From positions 29,898,399 to 29,962,398 of the forward strand of contig OZ026841.1 of NCBI GenBank assembly GCA_964023205.1: DNA of 64,000 bases. Reading direction: 5' to 3'. This DNA is from Lutraria lutraria. Lineage: Eukaryota; Mollusca; Bivalvia; Venerida; Mactridae. The first letter of the stretch is position 1, and the number at the start of each line of letters is the position of its first letter. The notes beneath the pieces were generated by a model. It had not been told where the DNA came from, did no database searches, and saw only the letters and a program-made list of their open reading frames with translations. This document shows positions 5,500 to 17,258 of the stretch, in pieces. A program made the translations under genes and the position numbers.

Positions 5500-7815
5500 A
5501 TATTCTATATGACCCTGGTGCCAGGGTACCGCCCAATACTACTATTAAGCCTTAGCGAAGAAGTACTGTCACAGTGGTATTAAAGCCTTGGAAAACCTGG
5601 TTTCATGTCACTGCCGCGTTTTTGTTTTTATCCATGCTACAGTAAAAGTCACTCATTTGAGTGAATACATAAAACAAACAGTGTCAGGAAGATAATTCAG
5701 ATCAGAACAAAAAAATATGTGTATATATACTACAACAAGAAGAAATGATCTGAACAAAAAGTGTATACATACAATATACTGTAGTACTATTTAATTTAGA
5801 ATGAATCAATTCAGGTTCATTAGAATAAGTGCTTAATTACCACCATTGAAAAAAAAACATTTTGTATTATCTTTATTCAGCTGATATTTAACCCTTTTTA
5901 AAGATTCGATACTTCGATATCTTTCGAGGTCATTTTGTTTTAACAGAATAGCCTATAGTCATATGAAAATCTTTTCCTATAGCTATCTATATATATATAA
6001 TGGTAAACAATAACATCCTATTTATCACTTATTTATTTATTATTCTTGGTCTCTATTTTAAGACAATTCTTAGCCTGCATTTTACTTTCTATCAAATAAT
6101 CAATTGCTATCAGTAATTATACATCTAGAAACAAAAGTTTCATCCATTGATTTCAATAAATCCTAGTTGATTATGATTCCTAGACAAGCTGTTGGCTCCT
6201 ATACTAGTTAATGGAAAGAGCAGTTTATTCGATAGATGAGTTGATGTCTTAACGCTTGTCTGTTCACCGCCTTAATGAGATCTATCCACCTATGAAGTTT
6301 CATGTTGCTACCCGTTCTAGAATCTGAGTTATGAGCTACATTAAAGTTTTTTTCTGCACGACGCAGACGCCACAGTGATCAGAATAGCTCGACTTCAAAA
6401 ACAGACAAGCTAAAATCCTTTTAAGATACATGTATATATAATTTCCTATCATTTTCTTACTCTTTGATTTGCCGGCTTATATTAGGTGATATGAAAATAT
6501 GTATGTTTCAAGCGGAACATTCTTAATCAGCAAGTCACCGGGATTTGAGACTTTATTAGAAAATAGGTTTAGTTGCTTGCAAAAACAACAAAGCACTGTG
6601 GTTAATAGGATCTTAAGGAGGGTCCAGTGATTCCATAACCACACGACATTCGTTTGGTCCCTCAACCATTCAATGTGATACGACAGTCGTCAGACTTCTG
6701 TCTTGAGGATTTTATTCTGCGTACATGCTCATCTGACATCTGACATATTTAGAATATTCTGTACGTACGTATGTGTTTTGTTACTAAATGAGTTGGACAT
6801 AAAAAGCAGCTAGAGTTTTATTGTTCCAATACGTTACATGCATGAACGAAAAGGATGTTGATTATTTATTTGACAAATCTCTTTTTTAGTAAATATTATA
6901 CATGTATTGATAGTATAGAAATTCTTAGGTATAGATAACACACAAAATCTTACATTTGTCTCATATATCAAAGATTAATGTTTTGATAATCAAATAGCGA
7001 TAAAATTTCTATAACAGAATTGAACAAAATTTGCTTGTCCCGAAAAGCAGGCGAAGCATGCACCAAAACGCTAGCAATTAAACTCGGAGCTGTGCAGCAA
7101 GGCATTATGTACTGATATGTTTCCAGTTGAAATTTACCTACGATAAAAAGTTGAATGTTTCTTGTTCAAACACTTCAAAAGAAACATAAACCCGATGGCA
7201 CCAATTACATAATGTCCACAGTGCTATAAAACCTTAAGTATTAGCAAATAATGGCTGCCTTGAGTGTATGGCAAAATATATTACATGTTTAATCATTTAA
7301 ACCTCAGTGATTACGTATGATCTTGAATGAAGGGGTTTGTTTATTGGATAACATCAGAAAGGAGCGTTTAATCTACGTGTTGTATAATGGGTACAGTTCT
7401 GACACTAATGTGGTCTACCTTTAGGGAACAAGAAGATGCACTCTGAAATATTGGCAATATTTTGTAAGTAATTTTCAACTTACCTTTCTTCAAATGTCAG
7501 CAAAATATTATCTAACAACCTTATAGAATATTAACACATTAACAGCAACAAAAAAAACAGCACAACCCGGAGATAGTTTGGATGATTGCACAGGTAATCT
7601 AACGTAAATGATAGTAAATAATGATTTATCGGCACTTGTGATCCGATGCCGATCTCCCGATAATGACATTTCAGAATGCTGAATATTGATTGATGTATGT
7701 TGAAGAGAATGTATGTTATTTAATTATGTTGTACTGTTGTAATGATCAGATATATACATGTAAATAATATTATATATGTATATCACCTCTTCAGTAAAGA
7801 CAGTAAAATTTCCAG
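5500..7815. other. AT-rich non-coding stretch
   Basis: No convincing gene. ORFs are short and unconserved-looking. A small (TA)n run lies near 5985-5998. I see no recognisable repeat longer than a few tens of bases. Confidence 0.6.
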
Positions 7816-7819
7816 TACC

Positions 7820-8220
7820 AGTAACAGCAGCAGCAGCAGTAGCACCACCACCACCACCAAAAGCAGCAGCAGCAGCAGTAGCACCACCATCACCACCAAA
7901 AGCAGAAGCAGCAGCTGCAGCAGCACCACCACCAAAAGCAGCAGCAGCAACAGCAGCTGCAGCACCACCACCACCACCATCACCACCACCAAAAGCAGCA
8001 GCAGCAGCTGCAGCAGCACCACCACCAAAAGCAGCAGCAGCAACAGCAGCTGCAGCACCACCACCACCACCATCACCACCACCAAAAGCAGCAGAAGCAG
8101 CAGCAGCAGCACCACCACCACCACCACCATCACCACCACCACCAAAAGCAGAAGCAGCAGCAGCAGCACCACCACCACCACCACCACCACCACCATCACC
8201 TCCAAAAGCAGCACAAAGGA
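7820..8220. repeat. CAG/CAC triplet array with 93-bp higher-order repeat
   Basis: The stretch is made almost only of GCA/CAG and CCA/CAC triplets punctuated by AAAAG. A block starting with GCAGCTGCAG at 7911 recurs nearly exactly at 8004, giving a 93-bp period. Several frames stay open simply because the triplets contain few stops: Ala/Pro/Lys in one + frame, Ser/Thr in another, Leu/Val on the - strand. I treat it as an expanded microsatellite. An Ala-Pro-Lys low-complexity protein (ATG at 7776, ending 8228) cannot be excluded but has no supporting domain. Confidence 0.85.
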
Positions 8221-8397
8221 CAGCGTAAATACAGCAGCAACAACACCAATACCAAACAAAAGCAATTTAGCAGACACAGCACGTTTTCAAAGGTACATGA
8301 TAACTGAATGCTTAGTATACCATGATGAATTATGTTGAATATTTCAGAGACACCAAGCACAGACCATGGGATGAATGGATCTGCGTAACTTTAAAAG

Positions 8398-8475
8398 AGG
8401 GACCTCCGTGATCCAGTGGTAACGGTAATGGTTCAAACGCCACTTGGTGCTAGGAAGAAAACACATACGAGAGAG
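8398..8475 (+). repeat. tRNA-like SINE head fragment
   Basis: GACCTCCGTGATCCAGTGG followed by GGTTCAAACGCC resembles the A-box and B-box head of tRNA-derived SINEs, especially the copy at 43060. No matching body follows, so this is a fragment at best. Confidence 0.4.
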
Positions 8476-9112
8476 CTAGCGTTTGGATGTTTTACCAAAG
8501 GGTACGCTCTGCATTTTTTTTCACCTGGGCGTATGTCCGGGTTTTTCTCGACCCAGGTATACGCTCTCTAGGTAATTTCTTCACCGTTTGAGTTGGAAAT
8601 GTTGCTAAATGATACTGGTTGTTGTTCCTCAAAATATATTTTATGTTTGTACTTCGTGTGTTACAGTTTGATCGGTGATCGTGTGGTAACGCGTTGGACT
8701 ACTGAATTTCTTGGCTCCGCCTTTCGAATTTCTCAGGGATGCTTTTCAGTGACCCCACCACAGCTACTGTGTCAAGTACTGTGTCTAAAAAAATCACAAG
8801 TAAAATGGCGAGGCTTCTGTCGGTACTTTACACCGGACACGATATAAAACTATTCTAAAAGAGTATGGATATAAATGCCCGGATCTCCTTTCTCTTCCGG
8901 TGGCTCTGTATTTATTCAGTATGTCGGATTACAACTAGTGTGCTGATGGCATGGTTTTGTTTTCTTTTTTTCTTTTTGAATTATCGGCACTTTATGGATA
9001 GTTTTCTACATATCAGCTGATAACATTAATATTTAGCAGATACGTTGTTTGTGAATCATATAAGAGTACATAACGTACCCATAATGTATTTTGGTATAAT
9101 GACAATACTATC
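8476..9112. other. non-coding stretch
   Basis: Contains an imperfect local repeat of a GGGTACGCTCT-like motif (near 8500 and 8558, the second as GGTATACGCTCT). Nothing else recognised. Confidence 0.4.
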
Positions 9113-9325
9113 AGGGGTCGGTGTAGTCGAGCGGATATGGTCTCTGACGAGTACTTACTCGCCCCTCACTTCGGTAAGTTCGAATCCAATCAGGGGTTAG
9201 TCATGATGCTGTCCAGCTATAGCTTACAGATGGTCAGGGTTTTTGAACTGGAGTAGACGTGGGGTCTTCCTGGAAAAGGTGCTAAATGGCCCTTGATGTT
9301 TATGGGACATTAAACCCAAGTGAAT
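9113..9325 (+). repeat. tRNA-derived SINE
   Basis: The head has a pol III A-box-like TAGTCGAGCGG near 9126 and a B-box GTTCGAATCC near 9178, so it derives from a tRNA. The body continues through CCAGCTATAGC, GTCTTCCTGG and a tail with GGACATTAAACCCAAG. Its body resembles the SINE-like element at 43060. It is not a functional tRNA gene because the arms do not pair throughout. Confidence 0.65.
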
Positions 9326-10438
9326 AAGGATATGTTATCAAGTTTAGAAAGACTGTTCCGTTAGCTCAATGTGAAGAGCAAATGACTGGTTGTTGGAGAC
9401 AAGTGTAGGGCATCTTTGTGTGCGGACATGTCTCGCAATGAGTGTTAACTGGTTTGCAAACACGTCTGATTCCAACACAAGTAATACAAAACCCAACACG
9501 GCATAATTTTATCATCACAACGTTTTTTTTTATTTCATATTCTATTTTCTATGTGCGATTTAAATATATACAAAAATGATAGGCATAATATAATGTACAT
9601 TTTCGGAGACTTATTCAGCTAAGCCTATAGGTTAAATAAACGAAAGACTAATGAATCACCACATAAATATGAGAGGTAAGGCTCTTAATACTAGTAAATA
9701 AAGATGTCACAAAAATGATAGAATAAATATATAATAAATAATGACAAAAATGCGCGCGGATTTTCGGAGCTATGTACACGTCAATTGTGTATTCGTGCGA
9801 CGACAAATGAAACACAAATTTACAGTTACACCTAACTTAGTGATCATTTCAGAACTAAAACACCATTAGCACACATATCAATCATATGCGGATCATTTAT
9901 TTACATTTCTACTTGATTATACGACATTTTATTTGCGCAGATGTATCCCTTTCTTGAGATTTATTTAATGATTTTCTTCAATGTTATTCTTTAGCTCCAT
10001 TATCACTGTCACGGTGCTGACCCCGGTACCTCCCGGTGGAAAATAACTAGTATACATGTGTTAAGCCGGGGTTAAATGCAGGTTTGACCACTCACCCGGA
10101 ACCAACTGGAGATCCAGTCCGGTACAGTGAGAATTGGGCTTAAATAAGAACGTGACTAAAATATTTGTACTTTTATATACAAACACTTATACATGTATTT
10201 ATAAAAGAAATACTTATATTTCTTACTACTAACGGGTATCTTTGGATTCTGTGTTGCTTGACCATACGTTAGGTGTATATTGATAAAATTTAATGATGGA
10301 AGTATGACTACTTTTGTGACATTTTCATTTAGTAGTGAGCAAAATATTTACACTGAATTAAAACAACAATGTAAGAAAAAACTGCATGGAGAGATAACTT
10401 CGGGAAAATCACAAAGTGTTTTATACATGTATGTACAA
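9326..10438. other. non-coding stretch with a GC-richer island
   Basis: Mostly AT-rich. The segment about 10010-10145 is noticeably more GC-rich (CCGGTACCTCCCGGTGG, CCGGGG) and may be a further short repeat that I cannot assign. Confidence 0.4.
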
Positions 10439-10441
10439 TAT

Positions 10442-10504
<63 letters not shown>

Positions 10505-10520
10505 CATTCATTCATTCGTT
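10439..10520. repeat. (AATC)n microsatellite passing into (CATT)n
   Basis: About fifteen copies of ATCA/TCAA are followed by CATT units and CGTTCGT. Both apparent ORFs across it (NQSINQSINQS and similar) are products of the repeat. Confidence 0.95.
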
Positions 10521-11782
10521 CGTACACACAATTATTCGTTACTATCCTTATCGCTGTGCATCCGACCATACATTATTGCTTTTAACCAAATGTTTATAAA
10601 AGTACTTTAACGTAGAATAATACATGTATATAATACTATAAGGACTAAACAAAATAAAAAAAATATCATGAATTATATATTACTTCCCGTTATTTTATCC
10701 ATAGAAAGCAACACCCATCAGGTCGGTACCATTGAACAAATACACCATTTAAAAATACATTCCCATTTTCCAAAAAAGCAGAATTAAAAAAAAAATCTAA
10801 TTCAGAAAAAAAAAATCATTCATCCAGCTTTCAATTCGAAACGCTATTTTTTTCTCAATCGTTTTAAGATTACTCCGTTTTATTAAAACCAAACACATCA
10901 ATGTCAGATCACACTTGCTGAAAATTGAATGGATTTTCTGTTGACAAAATAAAGAGTAATGTAATGTACCTAGTAACTGAATTATATTCAATCCGCTAAA
11001 TTCCTTTCTCCACGAAATTCTTAAAACAAATTTTATTATTTTATCATTTCTTCGAATTGCTTTCCCAAACAATACATCGTTATTCTGGAGTTTGTTCAAA
11101 ACAGTAATAACTGCATTGGTAATAAAAAGTTGAATCAGCTTTAGGACGAAGTGGAGATTAGAAGATTTAATCAATCAATTTCTCTCTCAAACATATCAAA
11201 CGTAAAGAAACTGCTCTTGTTTCTGATTTCATCTTGCGAATAGGGCAGGAAGGTAGGAATATATTTACTTTTTTATCATAATTCTTGGAGGTAAAACAGT
11301 GAGACAGCGGGTGTACCGTTATTTAGGTCTAATGAAAAATCTAGGGTCGCAAGGAAAATGAGCGTAGGCCAGGTCAATGTTGAAATGTAGATTGTGTGAA
11401 TTCAATTCGATAAAACTGTCGAACTTGGAACGATTACGACTTAAAGTTACTGAATAAATGGTCTTAAGGCTTAGATAATTTATACTAGGGGCGTGGGATG
11501 ATATAGAGCACATTCATTTTGTGGACTCCCTCTTATTTGGAGTTGTCAGAACCAGCGGGAATTACGGCTTGAAAGGCTGAATTTTTTCCGACATGATTGG
11601 TCCGGATAGCAAAACTTCACCATGTTTTTCTTAAGTTGTTTCTGAAATTACTACATTTAGAATTTTGGTGAGTGGATGTGTATGAAATTATCTTTTTTTT
11701 TTAAATTCTCGACTATTTTGGTATCAAAGTCCGACTAGATATCTATCTTTAACCTGGTGCATATTTACCATATATCGAAGTA
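10521..11782. other. AT-rich non-coding stretch
   Basis: No recognisable gene. Long A and T runs; the ORFs here, including a 125-residue one on the - strand at 10797-11174, show no domain pattern. Confidence 0.5.
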
Positions 11783-11932
11783 TGGAAAGTACTCATGGAA
11801 ACTGAACTTACATAGACTTGCACTGCAACATGGAACTAATGGCGGATGTAGATAAAAGTAATACTTAGGTCAGCATAAAAATTAATGCGCACCGAGCGAG
11901 TGACGGCTATGGACAGCTGAACTTTTGGTCAG
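11783..11932 (+). repeat. dispersed repeat E, copy 1
   Basis: Shares several blocks with the reverse complement of 48031-48190, including AACTTACATAGACTTGCAC, ATGGCGGATGTAG and TGCGCACCGAGCGAGTGACG in the same order. The two copies are 36 kb apart in opposite orientation. The class is unknown; part of it resembles the GGAACCAGTT mini-element. Confidence 0.75.
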
Positions 11933-14048
11933 TTTCTAAAAACACTCATTCTCAGATGCACACATACACAAAATGAAGGGCACATAGTGATTGTTAGATA
12001 TCCAATGGACACATATATACATGAAACAAACATAGCAACTTAAATAATAATACCAATGAACCTTCACAAAGAATATTAATTGTATTGCCCGCGAGTGCAT
12101 GACAGACAATGTCGCAATACTCTTTAAAACGAAACCTGCTTAAAGTTTCTAAATTTTATGGAAGATCACAGCTTTAGAAGCACGAGTACTTCATTTGAAT
12201 TGTAAAACATTATTTAATACTCAAGAGAAAGCAAGTGTCAAAACTAATCGCAGATGATGGAAATTCCAACAAATAACACGTTGTGAAAACAAAACATTTT
12301 TTTCTAGTTCGGAGAAAAAATGGTGTAAAAACGGATGAACCTAACTCCTTCTTAAGTAAATTATTTTCTCAATAAAAAGAATTGTAAATTATTAGATTTG
12401 TGACCAAAACAAGCTGAAATATGATAATGCATGTGTAATAAACGATCGTAATATACAAATATGACTAACATTATTAGAAAAGCTTTCGTACATTTTGTAA
12501 AATGGGAGTGTGGCTGAAGATGAATTCAATTGAAATGTATGGTGGTTACAATTTTAATAATTTTATTCATTAAGCATTGTTAACTATGAATTTGTTGAAA
12601 TATGTATCGAAATATACAAGTTTATTTAAAAATAGTTAAACATGTTTCCCTAAATTAAACATGAAATGCAGGTATTCCTTTCGTTAAATCTACACATTAA
12701 GTCACTAAGTACCAATATACACCATACTTTCTTTCTAAACTTACATAGAAGAATTTTTATTATTCCTTTTTTCTATCGTCTCGGAATTCATCCATTTGCT
12801 CAGACTTTAGTATTAAAAGCTATCGCGACATCATTAGTCATTATAATGACAGTCGTAGGAGAAAAATAGAACAGCCAAGCGTGCTTTATCGTAAAATAAT
12901 GCATGGGTCGATTTTTTTATGTGTCACAGATGGTGTTAGCATTGCTCTTAATTGTCACTGCCATGGCGACAAATGGATAAGAAATAATTATGACATCGGA
13001 GTTTCTCCATTTTTCTTGATGTTCGAAGCAGATGTCAAGCAACAACACGTAACTACTGTTAAATTTAGCTTAATTGTGTCGTCCGTAACATATTACAACC
13101 ACATGATGACTTACCATAATGGACGGAATTGGGTCAGATAAACTTGGAGGGCGTAGGGTAATGTATAAGGACAACTTCAGAACGGTATAAAGGATTAATA
13201 GTGTGTACGACCTCAGTACGAGTCATTATAAGTTCTCTCTTTAAAAAATGAAACAATAAAATTCATGCTATATATAACTAAATAATTTTAACATCCATTA
13301 TAAAATATCTGAAATTTAAAAGTATCATAAAATTATTCCTAAAGCTAGAAAAAAGCTTCTTTTTCATGATCAATTTTTTGGACGTAACTTAACAAAGAAA
13401 CAAACTAAGAATTCAAACATCGATAAATCAGCGTTTAGCTAGTTTGGTACTTAAAACATTAAAGCTGCAATACTTTATTGATATCTCATGATATTTATTC
13501 ACGAAGAAACATTTTCTGTAATACGTCATGAAATATATATTTCTACAAAAAACATTTTTCTTATTTTGTAAAATTTGACAGCATTTTCTATTTGAAAACC
13601 ATTTGTTTTGCCTGTCATTTTGTTAATTAAACCACAGGTGAGCTTGCTTAAGTAAATCTTTCCGTTTTCACAAGAAATGTTCCAGTAGAACAAGATAAAT
13701 CAGCTGAAAAAACAGTAATGATCTGAAGGACTTCCGTTATGTGGCTTTTTTATATCTACACTGCTCAACTTTTATAATCGATCACAAGATTTGTGTGCAC
13801 TTAATAAACATTTAACACCATTAAAATATTGAAAGCGCTATCAAAGACCTATACATTTGTATTTTACAATATGTGAAATGTCATACAATATTAGAATAAG
13901 TGAAGCTTTCCTTATAGTAAAGAAACAGTATATGTTACATTCGTACATTATATTAAATGAAGTAATTGATAGTACTGCTCACAAAATATTCTGAATAATG
14001 TTCATCTTGTCTAAATATAAAAATTGAGTAGTGCATAATTATATAGGT
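11933..14048. other. AT-rich non-coding stretch
   Basis: No gene or repeat recognised. The small ORFs at 12666-12869 and 12881-13141 have no domain features. Confidence 0.5.
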
Positions 14049-14049
14049 A

Positions 14050-14215
14050 CAGTGCAATCTCTCCAAAACAACATCACTTGGTAGTAGCAAAATCATGAGT
14101 GTTGTTGTGAGATTGTTGATCTAGAGAGGTAACAGTAATAGTCAGTGTTGTGGGGAAAAGTATGTTGAAGGGAGGTTGTTGCTCAAAAGAGGGCTGATCT
14201 GGAGAGATTGTACTG
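14050..14215 (-). mobile_element. TA-flanked MITE family 1 (Tc1/mariner-like termini), copy 1
   Basis: The ends read CAGTGCAATCTCTCC and, in reverse complement, CAGTACAATCTCTCC. The interior contains CTCCCTTCAACA-type and GAGCAACAACCTC blocks shared with 43349, 48650 and 61911. A TA lies at the left edge. CAGT termini with TA insertion sites are typical of Tc1/mariner elements; there is no transposase, so this is a non-autonomous derivative. Confidence 0.75.
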
Positions 14216-14471
14216 CATTTATGAAAAAATATATATTTTAAAGTGTTGAAACTAATAATTATTATGCCCCAGTAAAACTGGCTGTAGTGCAACTTTACGA
14301 CGGTAGTATAACATCTATAAACGTATCACAATAGAACATTATCACTGTGAGTCACTACAACACGTATTTACATGATAATACACGATCCAGTTTCAAACAA
14401 ATCTACACCAACAAAAATGGATAACTGTACTAGACGACTCGTGTCATGAAACATCTTTTATAAGCTTAATA

Positions 14472-14652
14472 CAGCAAAACCCCAGAAAAACGGACTCCCC
14501 GAACACCGGAATTCCCTGAAAATCGGAAAATTATCAAATCCTACTTTTCCGGAATTTTTCAAAAGTTCTCTGAAAACCGGAATTCACCCCCAAAACACTT
14601 AACATTTGACCCAGTCCGGAAGAGGTCCGATTTTCAGGTTTTTTTTATTGCA
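14472..14652. mobile_element. MITE family 2 (ACCGGAATTCC-rich), copy 1
   Basis: Begins TACAGCAAAACCCCAG and carries repeated CCGGAATT/CTGAAAACCGGA blocks in both orientations, ending near TTTTTATTGCA. Similar elements lie at 25195, 35640 and 41209. The terminal CAG and TA again suggest a Tc1/mariner-type family. Confidence 0.7.
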
Positions 14653-14940
14653 CTTGAATTATACCATTAATAATAAAAATGGAAAAGTCACATGACCGAT
14701 TCCAAACCGTCCTTAAAACGTAGCCTTAATTCCAAACCAATGAAGATATTATATGATATTATAAAGTACATCATATAAAAATATGAGAGTGATTGAACAT
14801 TGATATTCTAAGGTTTGTGACGAGAGAGGTCTCTTTAGTTTTAAAGAAAACATATCAGGGATTAAACAGTTGGAAGAAGAGACCGCCCTGTTCAAATATT
14901 GCAAAGGGAGACTACTCTTTTGAATAATTGTAAAAATCAC

Positions 14941-15104
14941 TGAACTGGTTCCAGTTGACTCTGTCTGTATAAAGCCGTACACTGCAATATGGAACGGGAA
15001 CCAGTTAATCACTGTTTTGAAGAACTGAATAAACTTGTTCCCGTTGACTCTGTTTGTACAAAGCCTTTGGTTTACTGCAACATGGAAGGGGAACCAGTTT
15101 AATA
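14941..15104. repeat. GGAACCAGTT mini-elements, two in tandem
   Basis: Two head-to-tail units, each opening with CTGGTTCC/TTGTTCCC plus GTTGACTCTG, passing through TATAAAGCC or TACAAAGCC and closing with ATGGAACGGGAACCAGTT or ATGGAAGGGGAACCAGTT. They match the perfect palindromic element at 42525. Confidence 0.7.
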
Positions 15105-16049
15105 ATTGAAGAAACGGGGTTTACTGTGGTGAATTTCTTTGAAAGGGAGACCACTGTATAGAATAATTCGAAAGGAGATCATTACCCTTGCCTTACGAAC
15201 ATTTGTAGGGGAAGTAGTGAACTGACTTAAAAGTGGGTTACATGCAATAAATGGATCAATGTCATTCAAACATGTCCAATCTGTGCATTTTGAAATTTCA
15301 TTTCGCTTGTACCTTAAGTACTTGATTTAGAATTTCACTCTTAGTCATGTAAGACATTCATTAAAACATGAATTATGATAATTATAAACGATGCTTATGA
15401 ATAAATATATTTATGTATGATTTAAGAACAACCATTGCTCTGTATTCTCATTGGCTCTCCTAGATCTAGTAACCGTATGTTTACATCACCCAATCACGAT
15501 TTGAATAGAAATCCATGGATTAATTAATAAGTCATTACCAAATCCAAAAATTAACAATTAGTGAATGTGAACGCAAAAGGCGCTTCGTAAATAAGCCATA
15601 TTTATTTTGTCTTCAGATGTATTATTTTGGTGCCCATTGCCAAAAATATTACTACACAAGACCTGATGCACAAATGTCGAATTGCCCAGGTGGTACTTAG
15701 CTGGCACGAATACATCGAAACATAGAAACGATGTCATTAAAGCCTCAATAAGCATCATTAGGCTGAATAAAGTTAATATAAAATTGCAGGTTGTGTTCAA
15801 TTAGTCTTTGAACTACCTTTGTGAAATGTTGGAGATGAAAAACACTTTTATATAATTGTGGACGGACATTCTATTTCTACTCAAAGCGTTCACTGGGTTT
15901 GCTCAAAATGATGAAGTATATGTTTATACTAAACTATACGATATCTTAAAAATGAGGGTCTAGATTATGAATGCTGAAAATGATTAATTTCAAATGTATA
16001 TGTATACATATTTATATAGCACAAACGGTCTAAGTTCAATCTCTATCTT
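15105..16049. other. non-coding stretch downstream of the GPCR gene
   Basis: Probably includes the 3' UTR of the GPCR, which runs leftwards from 16050. A - strand AATAAA (TTTATT on +) occurs near 15600, but I cannot show that it is used. Confidence 0.4.
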
Positions 16050-17258
16050 TTACACATGTGTATGTTCAGTCATAACGCTTGTGCCATTCTGTGTTGATTT
16101 AGTCTTAACCAACTTCATTTTCATCCAACCAGGTTTCGTCTTTGGACAGAAGAAACAGAAGGTAGCCACAAAGGTGTCTCTGAATTGTCGCGACATTGTG
16201 CTATACAAGACAAAGTTTATAGCATTATTACACAAAGCCATGATATCTAGAATGTCCCCTAAGGGCAGGTAAACACTGTAGTAAAAGTCGTCTTGAATCA
16301 AACTGATAATTGTTAAAATTCCTTGAGGGAGTTCAGTAAGTAAGAATAACACAACAACAGCAAGGAGCATGCCTGTTGTTCGATTGTGTTCACCATGGCG
16401 ATCCGATTCTTCGCGGCGACCTTGATTTTTTAACGCCATGCGTTTTTTATACGCCCTATGCATTGCCACAACCAGCAATATGGTTAATATAGTCAGCAAA
16501 AAGCACGGAAGTATCTTGAATATAGTCGCCTGTATCATTTTATTCAGTTTATCAATTGTATCAAAGGCACCCCCGGTGCGGTATGTCACATTGTAATACA
16601 CATCCAACACAGTCACATTGCCGTCCGTCTTGTTTTGTGAATAACTTTTGTAATCATTCACAATATAGTTTGGTACACAAAGCACGAACACCACGCCGAA
16701 TATGATTGCGATGCATTGTTTGGCTTTTATTATAGTACAATACGTACTACCTCTTGTAGGGAACCATATACAAACAAACCGGAACGTTGCCAGGGCGATT
16801 GTAAGCCATATTGCACAAGAATGACAAACCACGCTGAAATTTGCATGAAATAATAAATACAAGATCCACCCGAAGCCACGCGTTTTCGGAAAATCGAGGT
16901 CAGGGTCTTTCAGGATAAAAAAGTGCATTAGAAACGGTAGATAATCCAGCATTGTTAACATATCAGCAACAGCTAACCAAGTAAGAATCACGTTCGTTGA
17001 CGTGATCATGTTCTTTCGCGTGAGCACAACTATATTCGCAATGTTGGCCAGAAATCCAAACAGGCAAACACACGCACTTACGTAGCCGTGTACCTTGGCG
17101 TACTCAAATGAAAATTTCTCCAATGGAGTTGGCATATACTCGGAGGAAACGTTCTCGTTAAGCATGATCGACCGTGATGTGTCATCTATAGTGCAATTAT
17201 ATCCATCTGTACAGTTCCCGGGTAGGTAGCCCACACCATTATACTCTATTGTTTCCAT
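16050..17258 (-). CDS. class A GPCR, DMSR/myosuppressin (FMRFamide-like peptide) receptor type
   Basis: A 402-residue, single-exon seven-transmembrane receptor. The N-terminus has three N-glycosylation sites (N15, N21, N36). TM1 is about 58-80, TM2 90-114 (LAVADM, D99), TM3 131-164 (ALATFRF, R160 in place of the DRY Arg), TM4 180-201, TM5 242-266, TM6 295-321 (FLLTELPQGI, P311) and TM7 333-354 (NNAINFVLY, with NFVLY replacing NPxxY). A Cys-rich juxtamembrane tail (CFFCPK) could be palmitoylated. TRKNMITSTN, the TFRF form of DRY, TELPQ and NFVLY are traits of the protostome DMSR family, receptors for myosuppressin and FMRFamide-like neuropeptides that signal through G proteins at the plasma membrane. 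The exact ligand cannot be read from sequence. No intron is needed: the frame is complete from ATG to stop. Confidence 0.9.
   Translation of the reverse strand: METIEYNGVGYLPGNCTDGYNCTIDDTSRSIMLNENVSSEYMPTPLEKFSFEYAKVHGYVSACVCLFGFLANIANIVVLTRKNMITSTNVILTWLAVADMLTMLDYLPFLMHFFILKDPDLDFPKTRGFGWILYLLFHANFSVVCHSCAIWLTIALATFRFVCIWFPTRGSTYCTIIKAKQCIAIIFGVVFVLCVPNYIVNDYKSYSQNKTDGNVTVLDVYYNVTYRTGGAFDTIDKLNKMIQATIFKILPCFLLTILTILLVVAMHRAYKKRMALKNQGRREESDRHGEHNRTTGMLLAVVVLFLLTELPQGILTIISLIQDDFYYSVYLPLGDILDIMALCNNAINFVLYSTMSRQFRDTFVATFCFFCPKTKPGWMKMKLVKTKSTQNGTSVMTEHTHV

Larger units (their letters stand above)
1..5500 (+). mobile_element. Maverick/Polinton (adintovirus-like) element, right-hand part; right boundary approximate
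   Basis: Seven or eight same-strand ORFs are packed with almost no spacing: chromodomain integrase, small membrane protein, penton-like protein, basic core protein, double-jelly-roll capsid protein, Cys/His-rich protein, adenain-like protease and a final small gene. An integrase together with an adenovirus-like protease and jelly-roll capsid proteins defines Mavericks/Polintons, some of which are described as adintoviruses. The left part, expected to hold protein-primed DNA polymerase B, the packaging ATPase and the left terminal inverted repeat, lies outside the window. The right end cannot be fixed without the left repeat; I place it loosely between 5350 and 5650, where coding-like sequence gives way to AT-rich host-like DNA. 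Frameshifts in the capsid gene and the last gene suggest a decayed copy, unless they are sequencing errors. Confidence 0.88.

Noticed and set aside
7776..8338. Ala/Pro/Lys or Ser/Thr protein gene
   Set aside because: Several frames on both strands are open only because the DNA is built of CAG and CAC triplets; there is no domain and no splice or promoter support.
9113..9190. Functional tRNA gene
   Set aside because: Pol III boxes are present but the arms do not form a proper cloverleaf, and the element continues into a SINE body.
10280..10610. Two ORFs across the AATC repeat
   Set aside because: Translations are simple repeats of the microsatellite (NQSINQS and similar).
15994..16272. Plus-strand ORF of 92 residues overlapping the GPCR 3' end
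   Set aside because: It is the antisense shadow of the receptor's C-terminal coding sequence.
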